From the NCBI RefSeq assembly GCF_007829815.1, contig NZ_VIWT01000003.1, forward strand, positions 1-64,000: a stretch of 64,000 nt of DNA, written 5' to 3'. The notes under the pieces were generated by a model. That model did no database searches. It worked only from the letters and a program-made list of their open reading frames with translations, and was not told the origin of the DNA. Below are positions 1 to 9,085 of the stretch, one piece after another. Source of the DNA: Kitasatospora viridis. Its GTDB lineage: Bacteria > Actinomycetota > Actinomycetes > Streptomycetales > Streptomycetaceae. Position 1 is the stretch's first letter, and each line of letters opens with the position of its first letter. Made by a program: the position numbers and the translations under genes.

Positions 1-30
1 CCGGATCCGGTAGCAGCTCGGGAGCGGGAG

Positions 31-61
31 GAAGGGGGCCGGGTTCACACCGGCCCCCTTC
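31..61. terminator. Rho-independent-type hairpin downstream of the aminotransferase
   Basis: A perfect 12-bp inverted repeat (GAAGGGGGCCGG at 31-42, its complement at 50-61) encloses a 7-nt loop. It lies just past the stop of the leftward aminotransferase gene and can end that operon. It could also serve a gene entering from the left of the window. Confidence 0.75.
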
Positions 62-79
62 TTCCGTGCGCTGGCGCGT

Positions 80-1390
80 TCAGCCCGCGGACTCCCGGAT
101 GAAGTCGGCCAACCGGGCCACCCCCGCCTCGATCTGCCGCTCGCTCAGGGCGCTGATGGACAGCCGCAGCCGGCGCTCACCGCCGCCCGCCGGGTAGAAC
201 GGGGCCATCGGGGTCCAGAGGACCCCGTGGTCGCGGGCGCAGCGTTCCATCGCCGCCTCGTCGGCGGTGAACGGCACGTCCAGCACGGCGAAGAAGCCGC
301 CCTCGGGCTCGTTCCAGGACAGGCCCAGTCGGACTCGCTCGGCCGTCGGGAAGTGCCGCTCCAACTCCCGTAGCAGCACTGCGAGGTTGGCCGCGTAGTG
401 GGCGCGCGCCGGGGCGGTGGCGGGCCGTAGCCGGCAGTCATGGCGCAGCAGCATGCCGCCGATCACGGCCTGGCTCAGCGCCGGGGTGTTGACCGTCGTC
501 ATACTCTTCAGCTTGGCCAGTTCGTCGGCGAGCAGGCCGGTGCGGCCCCCCGGCCCGGTCACCTGCTGGTCGGCGACGACGTAGCCGAGCCGGGCTCCGG
601 GGAAGCAGGTCTTGGCGAAGGAGCCGAGGTAGACCACCTGTCGGCGCCGGTCCAGGGCCTTCAGGGTGGGCCGTTCGCCGGGTTCGCGGGCGAAGAAGCC
701 GTAAGGGTTGTCCTCGATCACCAGCAGCCCCTCCTCGGCCGCCGCCGCAAGCAGTTCGGCCCGCGCCGGCACCGGCATGCTGGTGCCGGACGGGTTGGCG
801 AAGTCCGGGACCACGTAGAGCGCCCGCGGGCGCCGGCCCGAGGCCCGCACGGCGCGGGCCGCCTCGTGCACGGCCCGCCGGTCCGGTCCGCCGCCGGGGC
901 CTTCGGGGACCGGGACGGTCGCCAGGTCGAGCAGCCGGGCGGCGCCGGTGACGCCGACGTAGCAGGGCGAGCTGACCAGCAGGACGTCCTCGGGCGTGGC
1001 GCACAGGGCGCGCAGCACCAGCAGCATGCCCTCCTGGGCGCCGACGGTGAGCACCAGCGCCTCGGGGGCCACGTCCAGGCCCTCGTCGTTGGCGAGGGTG
1101 CGGGCGACCAGGTCCGCGATGATGCCCTTGGTGGGGCCGTACTGGAACAGTGCGGTGCGCACCGCGCCGCGGCTCAGGCTGCGCTCGGCGAGGTGGGCGA
1201 GGTAGGTGTCCAGGTACGCGTGGACGGCCTCGGGCTCGAAGAAGCCGTCGTGCGGGCGGCCGGGGGCGAAGGAGAGCGCGTCGGGGTAGCGCTCGGTGAC
1301 CTCGTTGAGCAGGGTCATCGCGTCCAGCAGCGGGTCCGCGAGGCTGGCGTGCAGTTCGCCGAGTGGCAGGCTGATTTCGGCGGCGCTCAT
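80..1390 (-). CDS. PLP-dependent aminotransferase, HpgT-like (fold type I)
   Basis: The 436-aa protein has the fold-type I aminotransferase layout. The cofactor motif DNPYG lies near residue 227, and the Schiff-base lysine is K260 in GSFAKTCFPGARLGY. Length and motifs fit the MocR/2-aminoadipate transaminase branch that includes the (hydroxy)phenylglycine aminotransferases HpgT and PglE. In this context it most likely converts an arylglyoxylate to an arylglycine, or runs the reverse reaction while supplying arylpyruvate. The chosen start MSAAEIS makes an ATGA overlap with the stop of the esterase upstream, so the two are translationally coupled; the reading frame stays open further upstream but overlaps that gene. 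It is the last gene of a three-gene leftward operon. Family assignment is firm; the substrate is inferred from neighbours. Confidence 0.88.
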   Translation of the reverse strand: MSAAEISLPLGELHASLADPLLDAMTLLNEVTERYPDALSFAPGRPHDGFFEPEAVHAYLDTYLAHLAERSLSRGAVRTALFQYGPTKGIIADLVARTLANDEGLDVAPEALVLTVGAQEGMLLVLRALCATPEDVLLVSSPCYVGVTGAARLLDLATVPVPEGPGGGPDRRAVHEAARAVRASGRRPRALYVVPDFANPSGTSMPVPARAELLAAAAEEGLLVIEDNPYGFFAREPGERPTLKALDRRRQVVYLGSFAKTCFPGARLGYVVADQQVTGPGGRTGLLADELAKLKSMTTVNTPALSQAVIGGMLLRHDCRLRPATAPARAHYAANLAVLLRELERHFPTAERVRLGLSWNEPEGGFFAVLDVPFTADEAAMERCARDHGVLWTPMAPFYPAGGGERRLRLSISALSERQIEAGVARLADFIRESAG

Positions 1391-2331
1391 CGCAGGGCCT
1401 CGCGCAGCCGCTCGGCGGCGTACCGCTGGGCCTCGCGGCCGTCGTCCAGGACGCCGGCCATGGCGAAGAAGCCGTGCGGCATGCCCGCGTAGCGACGGGC
1501 CTCGACCTGGACTCCGGCGGCCCGCAACGCCTCCGCGTACAGCTCGCCTTCGTCGCGCAGCGGGTCGTACTCGGCGGTGATCACGGTGGCGGGCGGCAGC
1601 CCGGCCAGCGAGGGCGCGCGCAGCGGCGAGGCCCGCGGGTCGGCGCCGTCGGCCGGGTCCGCCAGGTAGTGGTCCCAGTACCAGGCGACCGAGCGGCGGT
1701 TGAACAGCAGCGGGTCGTCGTGTTCGCGCAGCGACGGGGTGTCCGCGCCGTGGTCGGTGTTGGGGTAGACGAGCAGTTGGTGGCGCAGCGCGGGGCCGCC
1801 CCGCTCGCGGGCGGCCAGGGTGAGCGCGGCGGCGAGGTTGCCGCCGGCGCTGTCGCCGGCCACGGCCAGCCGTTCGGGGTCGGTGCCCAGCTCGGTGGCG
1901 TGCCCGGCGATCCACTCGGCGGCGGCCACGACGTCGTGGACGGCGGCCGGGAAGGGGTGTTCGGGGGCGAGCCGGTAGCCGGGCGAGACGGTGACGCAGC
2001 CGACGGCGTTGGTGAGCCGGCGGCAGATCGCGTCGCCGGTGTCCAGCGAGCCGAGGGTCCAGCCGCCGCCGAACAGGTAGAGCAGGGCGGGCAGTGGACC
2101 GTCCGGGGCGGTGTCGGCGGCCGGGCGGTGGATCCGCAGCGGCAGCGGTCCGCCGGGGCCGGGGATGGTGAACTCCTCGACCGAGCCGACCGGTTCCGGG
2201 TTCCCGGCGCAGGCCTGGAGGTCGGCGAGGTCGGCGGCGCGGGCCTCGGCGGTGGTGAGGGTGTAGAGCGGGGGCGTGCCGGCTTCGGCGCGCTGCTCTC
2301 GCAGGGCCTGGGCCTGGGGGTGCAGTGGCAA
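1387..2331 (-). CDS. HSL-family alpha/beta hydrolase (esterase/lipase)
   Basis: A 314-aa hydrolase of the hormone-sensitive-lipase family. The oxyanion-hole motif is LFGGGW (residues 86-91) in place of the usual HGGG. The nucleophile is S161 in GDSAGG, followed by an EYDPLRD acid motif and a GMPHGFF histidine motif, so the triad appears complete. The likely start is TTG at 2331 and the end overlaps the aminotransferase start by 4 bp. In the cluster it could release a product from a carrier protein, hydrolyse an acyl-CoA or remove an acyl protecting group; the sequence does not say which. Confidence 0.85.
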   Translation of the reverse strand: MPLHPQAQALREQRAEAGTPPLYTLTTAEARAADLADLQACAGNPEPVGSVEEFTIPGPGGPLPLRIHRPAADTAPDGPLPALLYLFGGGWTLGSLDTGDAICRRLTNAVGCVTVSPGYRLAPEHPFPAAVHDVVAAAEWIAGHATELGTDPERLAVAGDSAGGNLAAALTLAARERGGPALRHQLLVYPNTDHGADTPSLREHDDPLLFNRRSVAWYWDHYLADPADGADPRASPLRAPSLAGLPPATVITAEYDPLRDEGELYAEALRAAGVQVEARRYAGMPHGFFAMAGVLDDGREAQRYAAERLREALR

Positions 2332-2356
2332 GGGGTGTCCTGGGGTCGGCCGCGGG

Positions 2357-3499
2357 TCAGCGGCACTGGTCGGGGGTCGGGGTGGCGAGGGGAGCGGCGG
2401 AGCCGGCCGGCCGGGCGACGGCGGTGTGGTCGAGGTCGGCGAGCCGTGGCCGGCCCAGCAGGGCCAGCGTGTCGTCGAGTTCGGCCTTCAGCAGAGCGAG
2501 GATCCGGGCGACGCCCTCCTCCCCGTCGACGGCCAGGCCCCACAGGACCGGGCGGCCGATCAGCACGGCTCGGGCGCCGAGGGCGATCGCGAGGGCGACG
2601 TCCGTGCCCGTCCGTACCCCGCCGTCCAGGAGGACGGGCAGTGTCGGCGGTACTGCGGCGACCACTTCGGGCAGCGCCGCCAGGGTCGGCAAGGCACCGT
2701 CGAGTTGGCGGCCGCCGTGGTTGGAGACCACGACGGCGTCGACGCCGTGCTCGGCGGCCAGCCGGGCATCCTCGGCGGTCAGGATCCCCTTGAGGACGAT
2801 CGGCAGGCTGCTGCGCTCACGCAGCCAGGACAGGTCCGCCCAGGTCAGGCTGGGGTCGAACTGCTCCCTGGCGTGCTCGGCGATGCCCGAACTCCCCTGG
2901 CCGGAGCGATGGCTGGCAGCCATCAGGGTCTGGTCGAGGTTGACGGCGCGGATGTGCGCGGGGACGGCGAAGCCGTTGCGGGCGTCGCGCAGCCGTCGGC
3001 CGATCCGCGGGGCGTCCACGGTCAGCACCAGGGCACGGAAGCCGGCCGCTTCGGCCCGTTCGACCACGGCGGCCAGCGCGTCGCGGCGGCGCAGCCAGTA
3101 GAGCTGGAGCCAGAGCGGGCCGGTGGCGGCCTCGGCGATGGCTTCCAGGGTGCGGCTGGCGAAGATCCCGGCCACCATGACCGCCCCCGCGCGGCCGGCC
3201 GCACGGGCGGTGGCCACCTCGCCCTCGGGGTGGAACAGCTGGTGGTAGGCCATCGGTGCGATGCCGATCGGGGTGCGCAGCCGGCTCCCGAGCAGGGTGA
3301 GGCTCTGGTCGGTGGTGGAGACGTCGACCAGTGTGCGCGGGCGCAGGCGGCAGTGCTCGAACTGGGCCCGGTTGGCGGCCAGGGTCCGTTCGGCGCCGCT
3401 GCCGCCCTGCATGAAGTCCCAGATGTCGGCGGGGAGTCGGGCGCGGGCCGCTGCCTCGAAGTACGTGCTGTCGAGGTCCGCTGGTTCAACTGGCCCCAT
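2357..3499 (-). CDS. hmo: FMN-dependent alpha-hydroxy-acid oxidase, hydroxymandelate oxidase (Hmo)-like
   Basis: A 380-aa protein of the glycolate oxidase/lactate oxidase/mandelate dehydrogenase family. Visible motifs are PIGIAPMAYHQLFHPEGE near residue 77, K237 in IVLKGIL and the catalytic H261 in SNHGGRQLDG. The FMN-phosphate motif LLDGGVRTGTDVALA follows, then ARAVLIGRP. In glycopeptide and CDA clusters the Hmo member oxidises (4-hydroxy)mandelate to the arylglyoxylate. That reaction fits here because an HmaS-like dioxygenase lies in the facing operon and an aminotransferase two genes downstream. The RBS GGAAAGG lies 7 nt before the ATG. First gene of the leftward operon, divergent from the first ligase across a dre-like site. 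Confidence 0.88.
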   Translation of the reverse strand: MGPVEPADLDSTYFEAAARARLPADIWDFMQGGSGAERTLAANRAQFEHCRLRPRTLVDVSTTDQSLTLLGSRLRTPIGIAPMAYHQLFHPEGEVATARAAGRAGAVMVAGIFASRTLEAIAEAATGPLWLQLYWLRRRDALAAVVERAEAAGFRALVLTVDAPRIGRRLRDARNGFAVPAHIRAVNLDQTLMAASHRSGQGSSGIAEHAREQFDPSLTWADLSWLRERSSLPIVLKGILTAEDARLAAEHGVDAVVVSNHGGRQLDGALPTLAALPEVVAAVPPTLPVLLDGGVRTGTDVALAIALGARAVLIGRPVLWGLAVDGEEGVARILALLKAELDDTLALLGRPRLADLDHTAVARPAGSAAPLATPTPDQCR

Positions 3500-3567
3500 G
3501 AGCTGCCTTTCCGGGCAGGCCGCGCTCGGGCCCGCTCCGGCCCGGCAGCGTAGGAGGATTCATACCT

Positions 3568-3583
3568 ATTGGTCTAGACCTTG
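3568..3583. promoter_or_regulatory. dre-like operator (DasR-type GntR site)
   Basis: ATTGGTCTAGACCTTG contains a perfect 10-bp palindrome (GGTCTAGACC, 3571-3580). It matches 13 of 16 positions of the established DasR-responsive element (consensus ACTGGTCTAGACCACT, with C or T allowed at position 2). It lies in the 144-bp gap between the divergent oxidase and ligase genes and touches a possible -35 box of the rightward operon, a position suited to repressing both operons. Other GntR/HutC regulators bind related palindromes, so DasR is the best guess rather than proven. Confidence 0.7.
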
Positions 3584-3609
3584 CTTCCGCTCGATCATCT
3601 GTGTAATCG
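3581..3609 (+). promoter_or_regulatory. Possible promoter of the rightward biosynthetic operon
   Basis: TTGCTT (3581-3586) and TAATCG (3604-3609) are separated by 17 nt and give a weak sigma-A-like promoter about 35 nt before the ATG at 3644. The dre-like palindrome overlaps its -35. Only moderate matches to consensus. Confidence 0.35.
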
Positions 3610-3643
3610 TCAAGCGTCTGACCGACCCCGTTGGTTGCGACCG

Positions 3644-5116
3644 ATGTCCATCCAACCTCCCCTTCGTGGAGCGGCGTTGACAGGTTCATCCCCCCTTCCT
3701 CCCCCGCCGACCGGGGCCCCGCCCGACTGGGTGGACCGCTTCCTCCTGGCCGGCCCCGACGACCAGGAGTGCCTGCGCTTCGGCGCTCCGGTGACCCGGG
3801 CCGCCCTGCGCGCCCTGGTCGCCGAGCAGGCCGAACGGCTCGCCGCCGCCGGCCTGTCGAGCGGTGGCACGGTCGCGCTGCGACTGGCGCCCTCGCTCGG
3901 CTACACCGCCGCGCTGCTCGCCTGCTGGCAACTGGGCGCCCAGACCGTCCTGCTGGACCACCGGCTCACCGCCCACGAGGTCGCGCTCGCCGTCGAACGC
4001 CTGGCACCCCAGGTGCTGGTGGAGTCCGCGCACCGCCCCGCGGCGTCGCTGCGCGGCTTCGCCGAGACCGACCCCGTGCCGGCGGCCCTGCCGAACGGCC
4101 GCCCGGCCGCGACCGGCCACGCCCTGCTGCAGCTGAGCTCGGGCTCGACCGGTCCGGCCAAGGTGATCGCCCGCACGGCCGACGACCTGCTGCGCGAACT
4201 CGACTGCTACCGGCGGCTGGAGCTGTTCCCGAAGGCCGGGGAGCGGGTCGTCCTGCTCTCCTCGGTCGTCCATGTCCTCGGCCTGGTCGGCGGGTTGCTC
4301 AACAGCCTGCACGCCCGGGCACCGCTGACCGTCCCCGAGCGGATGACGACGGCCGGCATCCTGGCCGCGATCGCCGAGGACGACCGGCCGACCACCGTGA
4401 TCGGTGTCCCGTTCCACGCCGAACTGCTGGCCGGTGCCAGCGCTCCCCCGCCGCTGCCGCAGCTGCGACGGATGATCGTCGCCGGCGAGCCGGTCCGCCC
4501 CGGACTGCCCGCCGCCTTCACCGCCCGGTACGGCGTGCCGCTCGGCACCATGTACGGCATGACCGAACTCGGGGTCATCGCCACCGACTTGGACGGCGCC
4601 CTGCACCCCTGGGCCGAACCCGTCCACGGCATGGCGCTGCACGAGGACGGCGGCGAACTGCACATCGCCATGGCCGACTCCCCTTACCCCGGCCTCGCCG
4701 ACCCCACTCGCTGGTCGGACGGCCGACTGCACACCAGGGACGCCGCCCGGATCGACCCGGCGACCGGGCGGGTCACCGTGCTCGGCCGCCGCGACTCCCA
4801 GGTCTCCATCGGCGGCCTCAAGGTCGACCTCACCGAGGTCGAGCACACCCTCGCGGCCCTGCCGCAGGTCCGCGAGGCCGTGGTGGTCTTCGCGGACGGC
4901 GCCATCGAGGCCTACCTGGCCACCGAGCACGCCGCCGAGCAGGCCACCGCGCCCGCCGCCGTCCGCGACGCCCTGACCCGCGAACTGGCCTCCTACAAGC
5001 GGCCAAGGCACCTCTCCTTCCTGCCGGCGCTGCCCCGCACCGCCACCGGCAAGCTCGTCCGCGACACCACGGCGCTGCGCGCCGCCGCGGCTGCGGGCAC
5101 CACGCCCGCAGCCTGA
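3644..5116 (+). CDS. AMP-forming acyl/aryl ligase (ANL superfamily), first copy
   Basis: A 490-aa adenylate-forming enzyme. The phosphate-binding loop is SSGSTGPAK near residue 165, the A5-type motif GTMYGMTELG lies near 304, and the C-terminal PRTATGKLVR carries the catalytic lysine. It is somewhat shorter than typical 520-550 aa ligases. The start MSIQPP was chosen because the longer frame runs over the operator and promoter; TTG at 3677 is another option. It is the first gene of the rightward operon and is followed by two carrier-protein genes, so charging an aryl or fatty acid onto one of those carriers is the natural role (inferred). Confidence 0.85.
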   Translation: MSIQPPLRGAALTGSSPLPPPPTGAPPDWVDRFLLAGPDDQECLRFGAPVTRAALRALVAEQAERLAAAGLSSGGTVALRLAPSLGYTAALLACWQLGAQTVLLDHRLTAHEVALAVERLAPQVLVESAHRPAASLRGFAETDPVPAALPNGRPAATGHALLQLSSGSTGPAKVIARTADDLLRELDCYRRLELFPKAGERVVLLSSVVHVLGLVGGLLNSLHARAPLTVPERMTTAGILAAIAEDDRPTTVIGVPFHAELLAGASAPPPLPQLRRMIVAGEPVRPGLPAAFTARYGVPLGTMYGMTELGVIATDLDGALHPWAEPVHGMALHEDGGELHIAMADSPYPGLADPTRWSDGRLHTRDAARIDPATGRVTVLGRRDSQVSIGGLKVDLTEVEHTLAALPQVREAVVVFADGAIEAYLATEHAAEQATAPAAVRDALTRELASYKRPRHLSFLPALPRTATGKLVRDTTALRAAAAAGTTPAA

Positions 5117-5171
5117 TCCGCCGTCACGCAGCACCGCACCTGAACCCCGACACAGCACGAGGAGCACCACC

Positions 5172-5446
5172 ATGCAGGAGCGCATCCACGAGTTCGTCCT
5201 CGCGGCCCTCACCGAGATGAGCTACGACGTCTCCGAGGTCACCGGCGAGACCGACCTCGGGCCCGCCGGGCTCGACCTGGAGTCGCTGGCGCTCGCCGAC
5301 CTGTCGGCGCAGGTCGAGGACGAGTTCGGGGTCAAGTTCAACCTCGACGAGATGGAGACCACCGCGCTGATGACCCTCGACCAGTTCACCGCCGACGTGG
5401 CCCGCCGGATCGCCGCCACCGCCCCGACCGCCGCCGGCAGCGCCGC

Positions 5447-5450
<4 letters not shown>
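5172..5450 (+). CDS. Acyl carrier protein (discrete)
   Basis: A 92-aa acidic helical protein. The pantetheine attachment serine is S38 in GLDLESLALADL, and the downstream EDEFGVKFNLDEM is typical of helix III surroundings in ACPs. It is preceded by GAGGAG with good spacing. It would carry the growing or starter acyl group for the ketosynthases encoded downstream. Its last codon overlaps the GTG start of the second carrier. Confidence 0.9.
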
Positions 5451-5736
<286 letters not shown>

Positions 5737-5740
<4 letters not shown>

Positions 5741-6849
5741 GCACCAGCGCACCGTCGGCCGTCCGGCCGGTGATCACCGGTCTCGGGGTGCTCAGTGCCT
5801 TCGGCCGCGGGCTCGCCCCGCTGGCGGCCGCGACCGCACGGGCCACGACCGGCTTCACCGAGGTGACCCGCTTCGACGTCAGTCGGCGCACCACCCGGCG
5901 GGCGGCCCTGCTGCCCGACCCGCCGCCGCTCGCCCGAGCGGTGCTCGACGCCGTAGCCGACGCGTGCCACCAGTCCGGGCTGCCCACCGAACCCGGTGAC
6001 ACGCCGCTGCTGCTGGCCCTGCACAGCGATCTGCGCACCGGCGCGGTGGCCGAGGCCGTGACCAGCGGGTCCACCGCCCTCGGCCTGCCCGGGGTGACCC
6101 GGGTGTACACCGGCGCCTGCGTGGCGGCCGCCGGCGCGGTGGCCGACGCCGCCGCCCTGGTCGTCTCCGGCCGGCACCCCCGGGTGGTGGTGGCGGCCGG
6201 CCACCTGGTGGAGCCGGGCGTCTTCGCGGCCTTCGACGCGGGCCGGGCACTGGCCCGCGACGGGGAGCTGCGGCCGTTCAGCAGCGGGCGGACCGGCACC
6301 CTGCTCGGCGACGCCGCGGCAGCCGTGGTCGTCGAGGCGCACACGGCCGCCGCAGCGCGCGGCGCGCGCCCGCTGGCCCGACTCGCCGGCTGGGGCCGCT
6401 CCGGGGACGCGCACCACGTGTGCCGCCCACGGCCCGACGGCGAGGGGGTGGCCCGCGCCGCCCGGGCCGCGCTGGCCCGGGCGGGTGTCGCCCCGTCAGA
6501 GGTCGGCTACGTCAACGCCAACGGCACCGGCTCGCCGATGTCCGACCTGGCGGAGGCCCGGGCGCTGCGCGCGGTGTTCGGCGAGGCTCTGGACGAACTC
6601 CCGGTCAGCTCCAGCAAGTCCGTCCACGGCCACGCCCTGGAGGCCTCCGCGCTGCTCGAACTCGTCGTCACCATCGCGGCGTTGGAGAGCGAGCGGCTGC
6701 CGGTCAACGCCGGCTGGCTCGGTCCCGACCCGGAGATCGGCCTGAACCTGGTCCTGGCGGGCCCCCGCGCGGACCGCCCCCGCTACGCAATGAGCCTCAA
6801 CTCGGCGTTCGGCGGCGCCAACACGGCGCTCCTGGTGGCCGCCGCATGA
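5737..6849 (+). CDS. Ketosynthase-like protein with altered active site (His to Asn)
   Basis: A 370-aa FabF-type ketosynthase homologue, shorter than the usual 410-420 aa. The nucleophile is retained as C128 in YTGACVAAAG. K294 and H299 are present in SSSKSVHGHALEAS. The first catalytic histidine (normally in NAHGTGT) is Asn262 in VNANGTGSP. It is therefore not a chain-length factor in the classical sense, since Cys is kept, but it is unlikely to decarboxylate malonyl-ACP normally. It may act as an acyltransferase, as a condensing enzyme that needs no decarboxylation, or as a partner of the complete ketosynthase at 9082. Start and stop overlap both neighbours. Confidence 0.82.
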
Positions 6850-7367
6850 GCGGACTGCGCACCCTCGCCACCGCGAGCTGGCCGCACCCGCAGGGCAGCG
6901 GCGAGCTGCCCCCGCTGCCCGGCTTCACCGCCTCCACCTTCAACCCCCTGGTCGCGGCCGTCGCCGAGCTCTGCCTCACCCGGCACCGCGGCACGGACCG
7001 GGCCGACGGACCGGACGCCGACCGCACGGGGCTGCTGCTCGCCAGCGCCGGCGGCGACCGCGCCACCGCACTGGCCATCGACACCGCCGCCTCGGGGCAG
7101 CGGATGCCGCCGCTGCTGTTCTTCCAGTCCAACCCCAACGCCGTCCTCGGGCACATCGCCAGCCGCTGGGGACTGACCGGCCCCGTCGTCGCCATCAGCC
7201 CCCGGGAGACCGCCGCACCCGGCCGGATCCCGGCGGACGCAGTGGAGTTGGCCGCCCTGCTGCTCGCCGACGGCGACGCCGACCAGGTCCTGGTCATCGC
7301 CGCGGAACAGGCCGGACCGGGCGGGGGCGCCGACCACGCCACCGCGGTCCTGGTCACTTCCGCCTGA
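6846..7367 (+). CDS. Half-length ketosynthase-like protein (Ketoacyl-synt_2 type)
   Basis: A 173-aa protein resembling only the N-terminal half of the thiolase fold. LLFFQSNPNAVLGHIASRWG followed by LTGPVVAIS matches the pattern of the short beta-ketoacyl-synthase N-terminal proteins found in aryl polyene and related clusters. No Cys-His-His catalytic set is present. Its ATG overlaps the stop of the preceding ketosynthase (ATGA). A scaffolding or subunit role with the ketosynthases is likely; function is otherwise unknown. Confidence 0.65.
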   Translation: MSGLRTLATASWPHPQGSGELPPLPGFTASTFNPLVAAVAELCLTRHRGTDRADGPDADRTGLLLASAGGDRATALAIDTAASGQRMPPLLFFQSNPNAVLGHIASRWGLTGPVVAISPRETAAPGRIPADAVELAALLLADGDADQVLVIAAEQAGPGGGADHATAVLVTSA

Positions 7368-7465
7368 CCGCACATCACCCCGTCCACCTGACACCCCGTC
7401 CGTTCGCGTCCCAGACGCCGCACCGCGCACCCGCATGGCCCCGCCATGGAAGGGATCCATTCACC

Positions 7466-9085
7466 GTGAGCATCCGCAGCATCCGCACTCTCCTGGCGGG
7501 CGACCCCGACGTCGGCGCAGGAAACGTGCTGACCAGCAGGATCGCCCTGGGCATCGGCCTCGACGACCCGCTGCTGACCTTCGACACCGCGGTGGACGAC
7601 CACGCCGCCTGGGAGGCCCTCACCCTGCGCGAGGTCGACCGCGCCGTCCGGGCCCGGGCGGCCGCGCTGCGCGCCCTCGGCGTCGGCCGGCGGGACCCGG
7701 TGGTGGTGTACGCGACCGCCGCCGCCGACCACGTGCTCTCCTTCCTGGCGCTGACCCGGCTCGGTGCCATCCCGGCGCTGCTCAACCCCGGCGTGGAGGG
7801 CGAGCGCGCGGCCCGCTACATCGCCCGCCTCGGCGCCGTCGGCATCCTCACCGACCCCGCGCACCGGGCCGAACTGGCCGGGCACGACCCGGCGGCCCCG
7901 GTGCTCGCCGATGCCGCCGAGCTCGGCGCCGGCGACCCGGACGCGGCGCCCGAGCCCTACCGGCACTGCGCGGACGACCCGGTGGCGATCACCCACTCCT
8001 CCGGCACCACCGGGATGCCCAAGGCCGTGGTGCACTCGCACGCCAGCCTGTACGCGGCGATCCGCCACCGGGCCACGCTGCCCCGGCCGCAGGGCTCGGA
8101 CCGGATGCTCAGCGCGCTGCCCGCCCCGCACGCGGCCACCCTGATCGCGCTGAACTTCGCCCTCAGCACGCACGGCCAACTCGCCCTGCTCTCCTCGCAG
8201 TCCGGCGCCGGCGTGCTGGACGCCATCGAGAGCTGGGAGCCGCGCGGCGTGATCGGCTTCGCCGCCACCTGGGCCGGCCTCGCCCACCACGACCTGACCG
8301 CCCGCAAGCTCGACACGATCGCGCTGTGGTGGAACACCGGCGACTGCGCGCACGAGGCGCACATCCGCCGGCTGATCGCCGCCGGCTCGCGCGAGACGCT
8401 CACCCGCGGGCAGCGCGGCCGCGAGCCGGGCTCGGTCTTCGTCGACGGCCTGGGCTCGACCGAGATGGGCCACTCGCACTTCTTCATCACCCACGCCCCC
8501 GGCACCGAGAAGTACGGCCGCTGCGTGGGCCGCCCGCACACCTTCGTGGACTGCGAGGTGGTCGGCCCGGACGGCGAGCCGCTCGGCCCCGGCGAGGTCG
8601 GCGAACTCGCCACCGCCTCACCGACCTTGGCGCCCGGCTACTGGAACGACTCGGTCACCACCTACCGCACCCGGCTGCGCGGCCGCTTCCTCACCGGCGA
8701 CCTGATGTACCGGGACGAGGAGGGCTACTACTACCACGTCGACCGGCTGGTGGACTCGGTCGAGCTCGGCGACGGCCGGCGGCTGTACACCGCGATGTCC
8801 GAGGAGCGGGTGCTGGCCCGCGTCCCCGGCGTGCTGGACTGCACGGTCGTCGCGGTGAAGGACGGCGAGCGGGTGGTCACCGACGTGCTGCTGCTCCTCG
8901 CGGACGGCGCCGACCCGGCCGCCGACCGCACCGCGGAGGTGGTCGCCGCGCTCGACGAGCACACCGCCGCCACCGTCCGCTCGGTCCTGGTGGTCGGCGG
9001 CGACGACATCCCGCTCGGCCCGACCGGCAAGGTCCGCAAGGTCCTGCTGCGCGAGCGCCACCTCGCCTCGGTGGGTGCCCGATGA
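7466..9085 (+). CDS. AMP-forming acyl/aryl ligase (ANL superfamily), second copy
   Basis: A 539-aa adenylate-forming enzyme. The P-loop is THSSGTTGMPKAVVHSHAS near residue 175. It has LGSTEMGHSHF at the A5 position, FLTGDLMYRDEEGYYYHVDR as the A7-A8 region, and PLGPTGKVRK at the C-terminus with the catalytic lysine. It begins at GTG 7466 after a 98-bp gap, the largest spacing in the operon apart from that before the first ligase. It is clearly distinct in sequence from the first ligase, so the two probably activate different acids. It could load the second carrier protein or make an acyl-CoA. Confidence 0.85.
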   Translation: MSIRSIRTLLAGDPDVGAGNVLTSRIALGIGLDDPLLTFDTAVDDHAAWEALTLREVDRAVRARAAALRALGVGRRDPVVVYATAAADHVLSFLALTRLGAIPALLNPGVEGERAARYIARLGAVGILTDPAHRAELAGHDPAAPVLADAAELGAGDPDAAPEPYRHCADDPVAITHSSGTTGMPKAVVHSHASLYAAIRHRATLPRPQGSDRMLSALPAPHAATLIALNFALSTHGQLALLSSQSGAGVLDAIESWEPRGVIGFAATWAGLAHHDLTARKLDTIALWWNTGDCAHEAHIRRLIAAGSRETLTRGQRGREPGSVFVDGLGSTEMGHSHFFITHAPGTEKYGRCVGRPHTFVDCEVVGPDGEPLGPGEVGELATASPTLAPGYWNDSVTTYRTRLRGRFLTGDLMYRDEEGYYYHVDRLVDSVELGDGRRLYTAMSEERVLARVPGVLDCTVVAVKDGERVVTDVLLLLADGADPAADRTAEVVAALDEHTAATVRSVLVVGGDDIPLGPTGKVRKVLLRERHLASVGAR

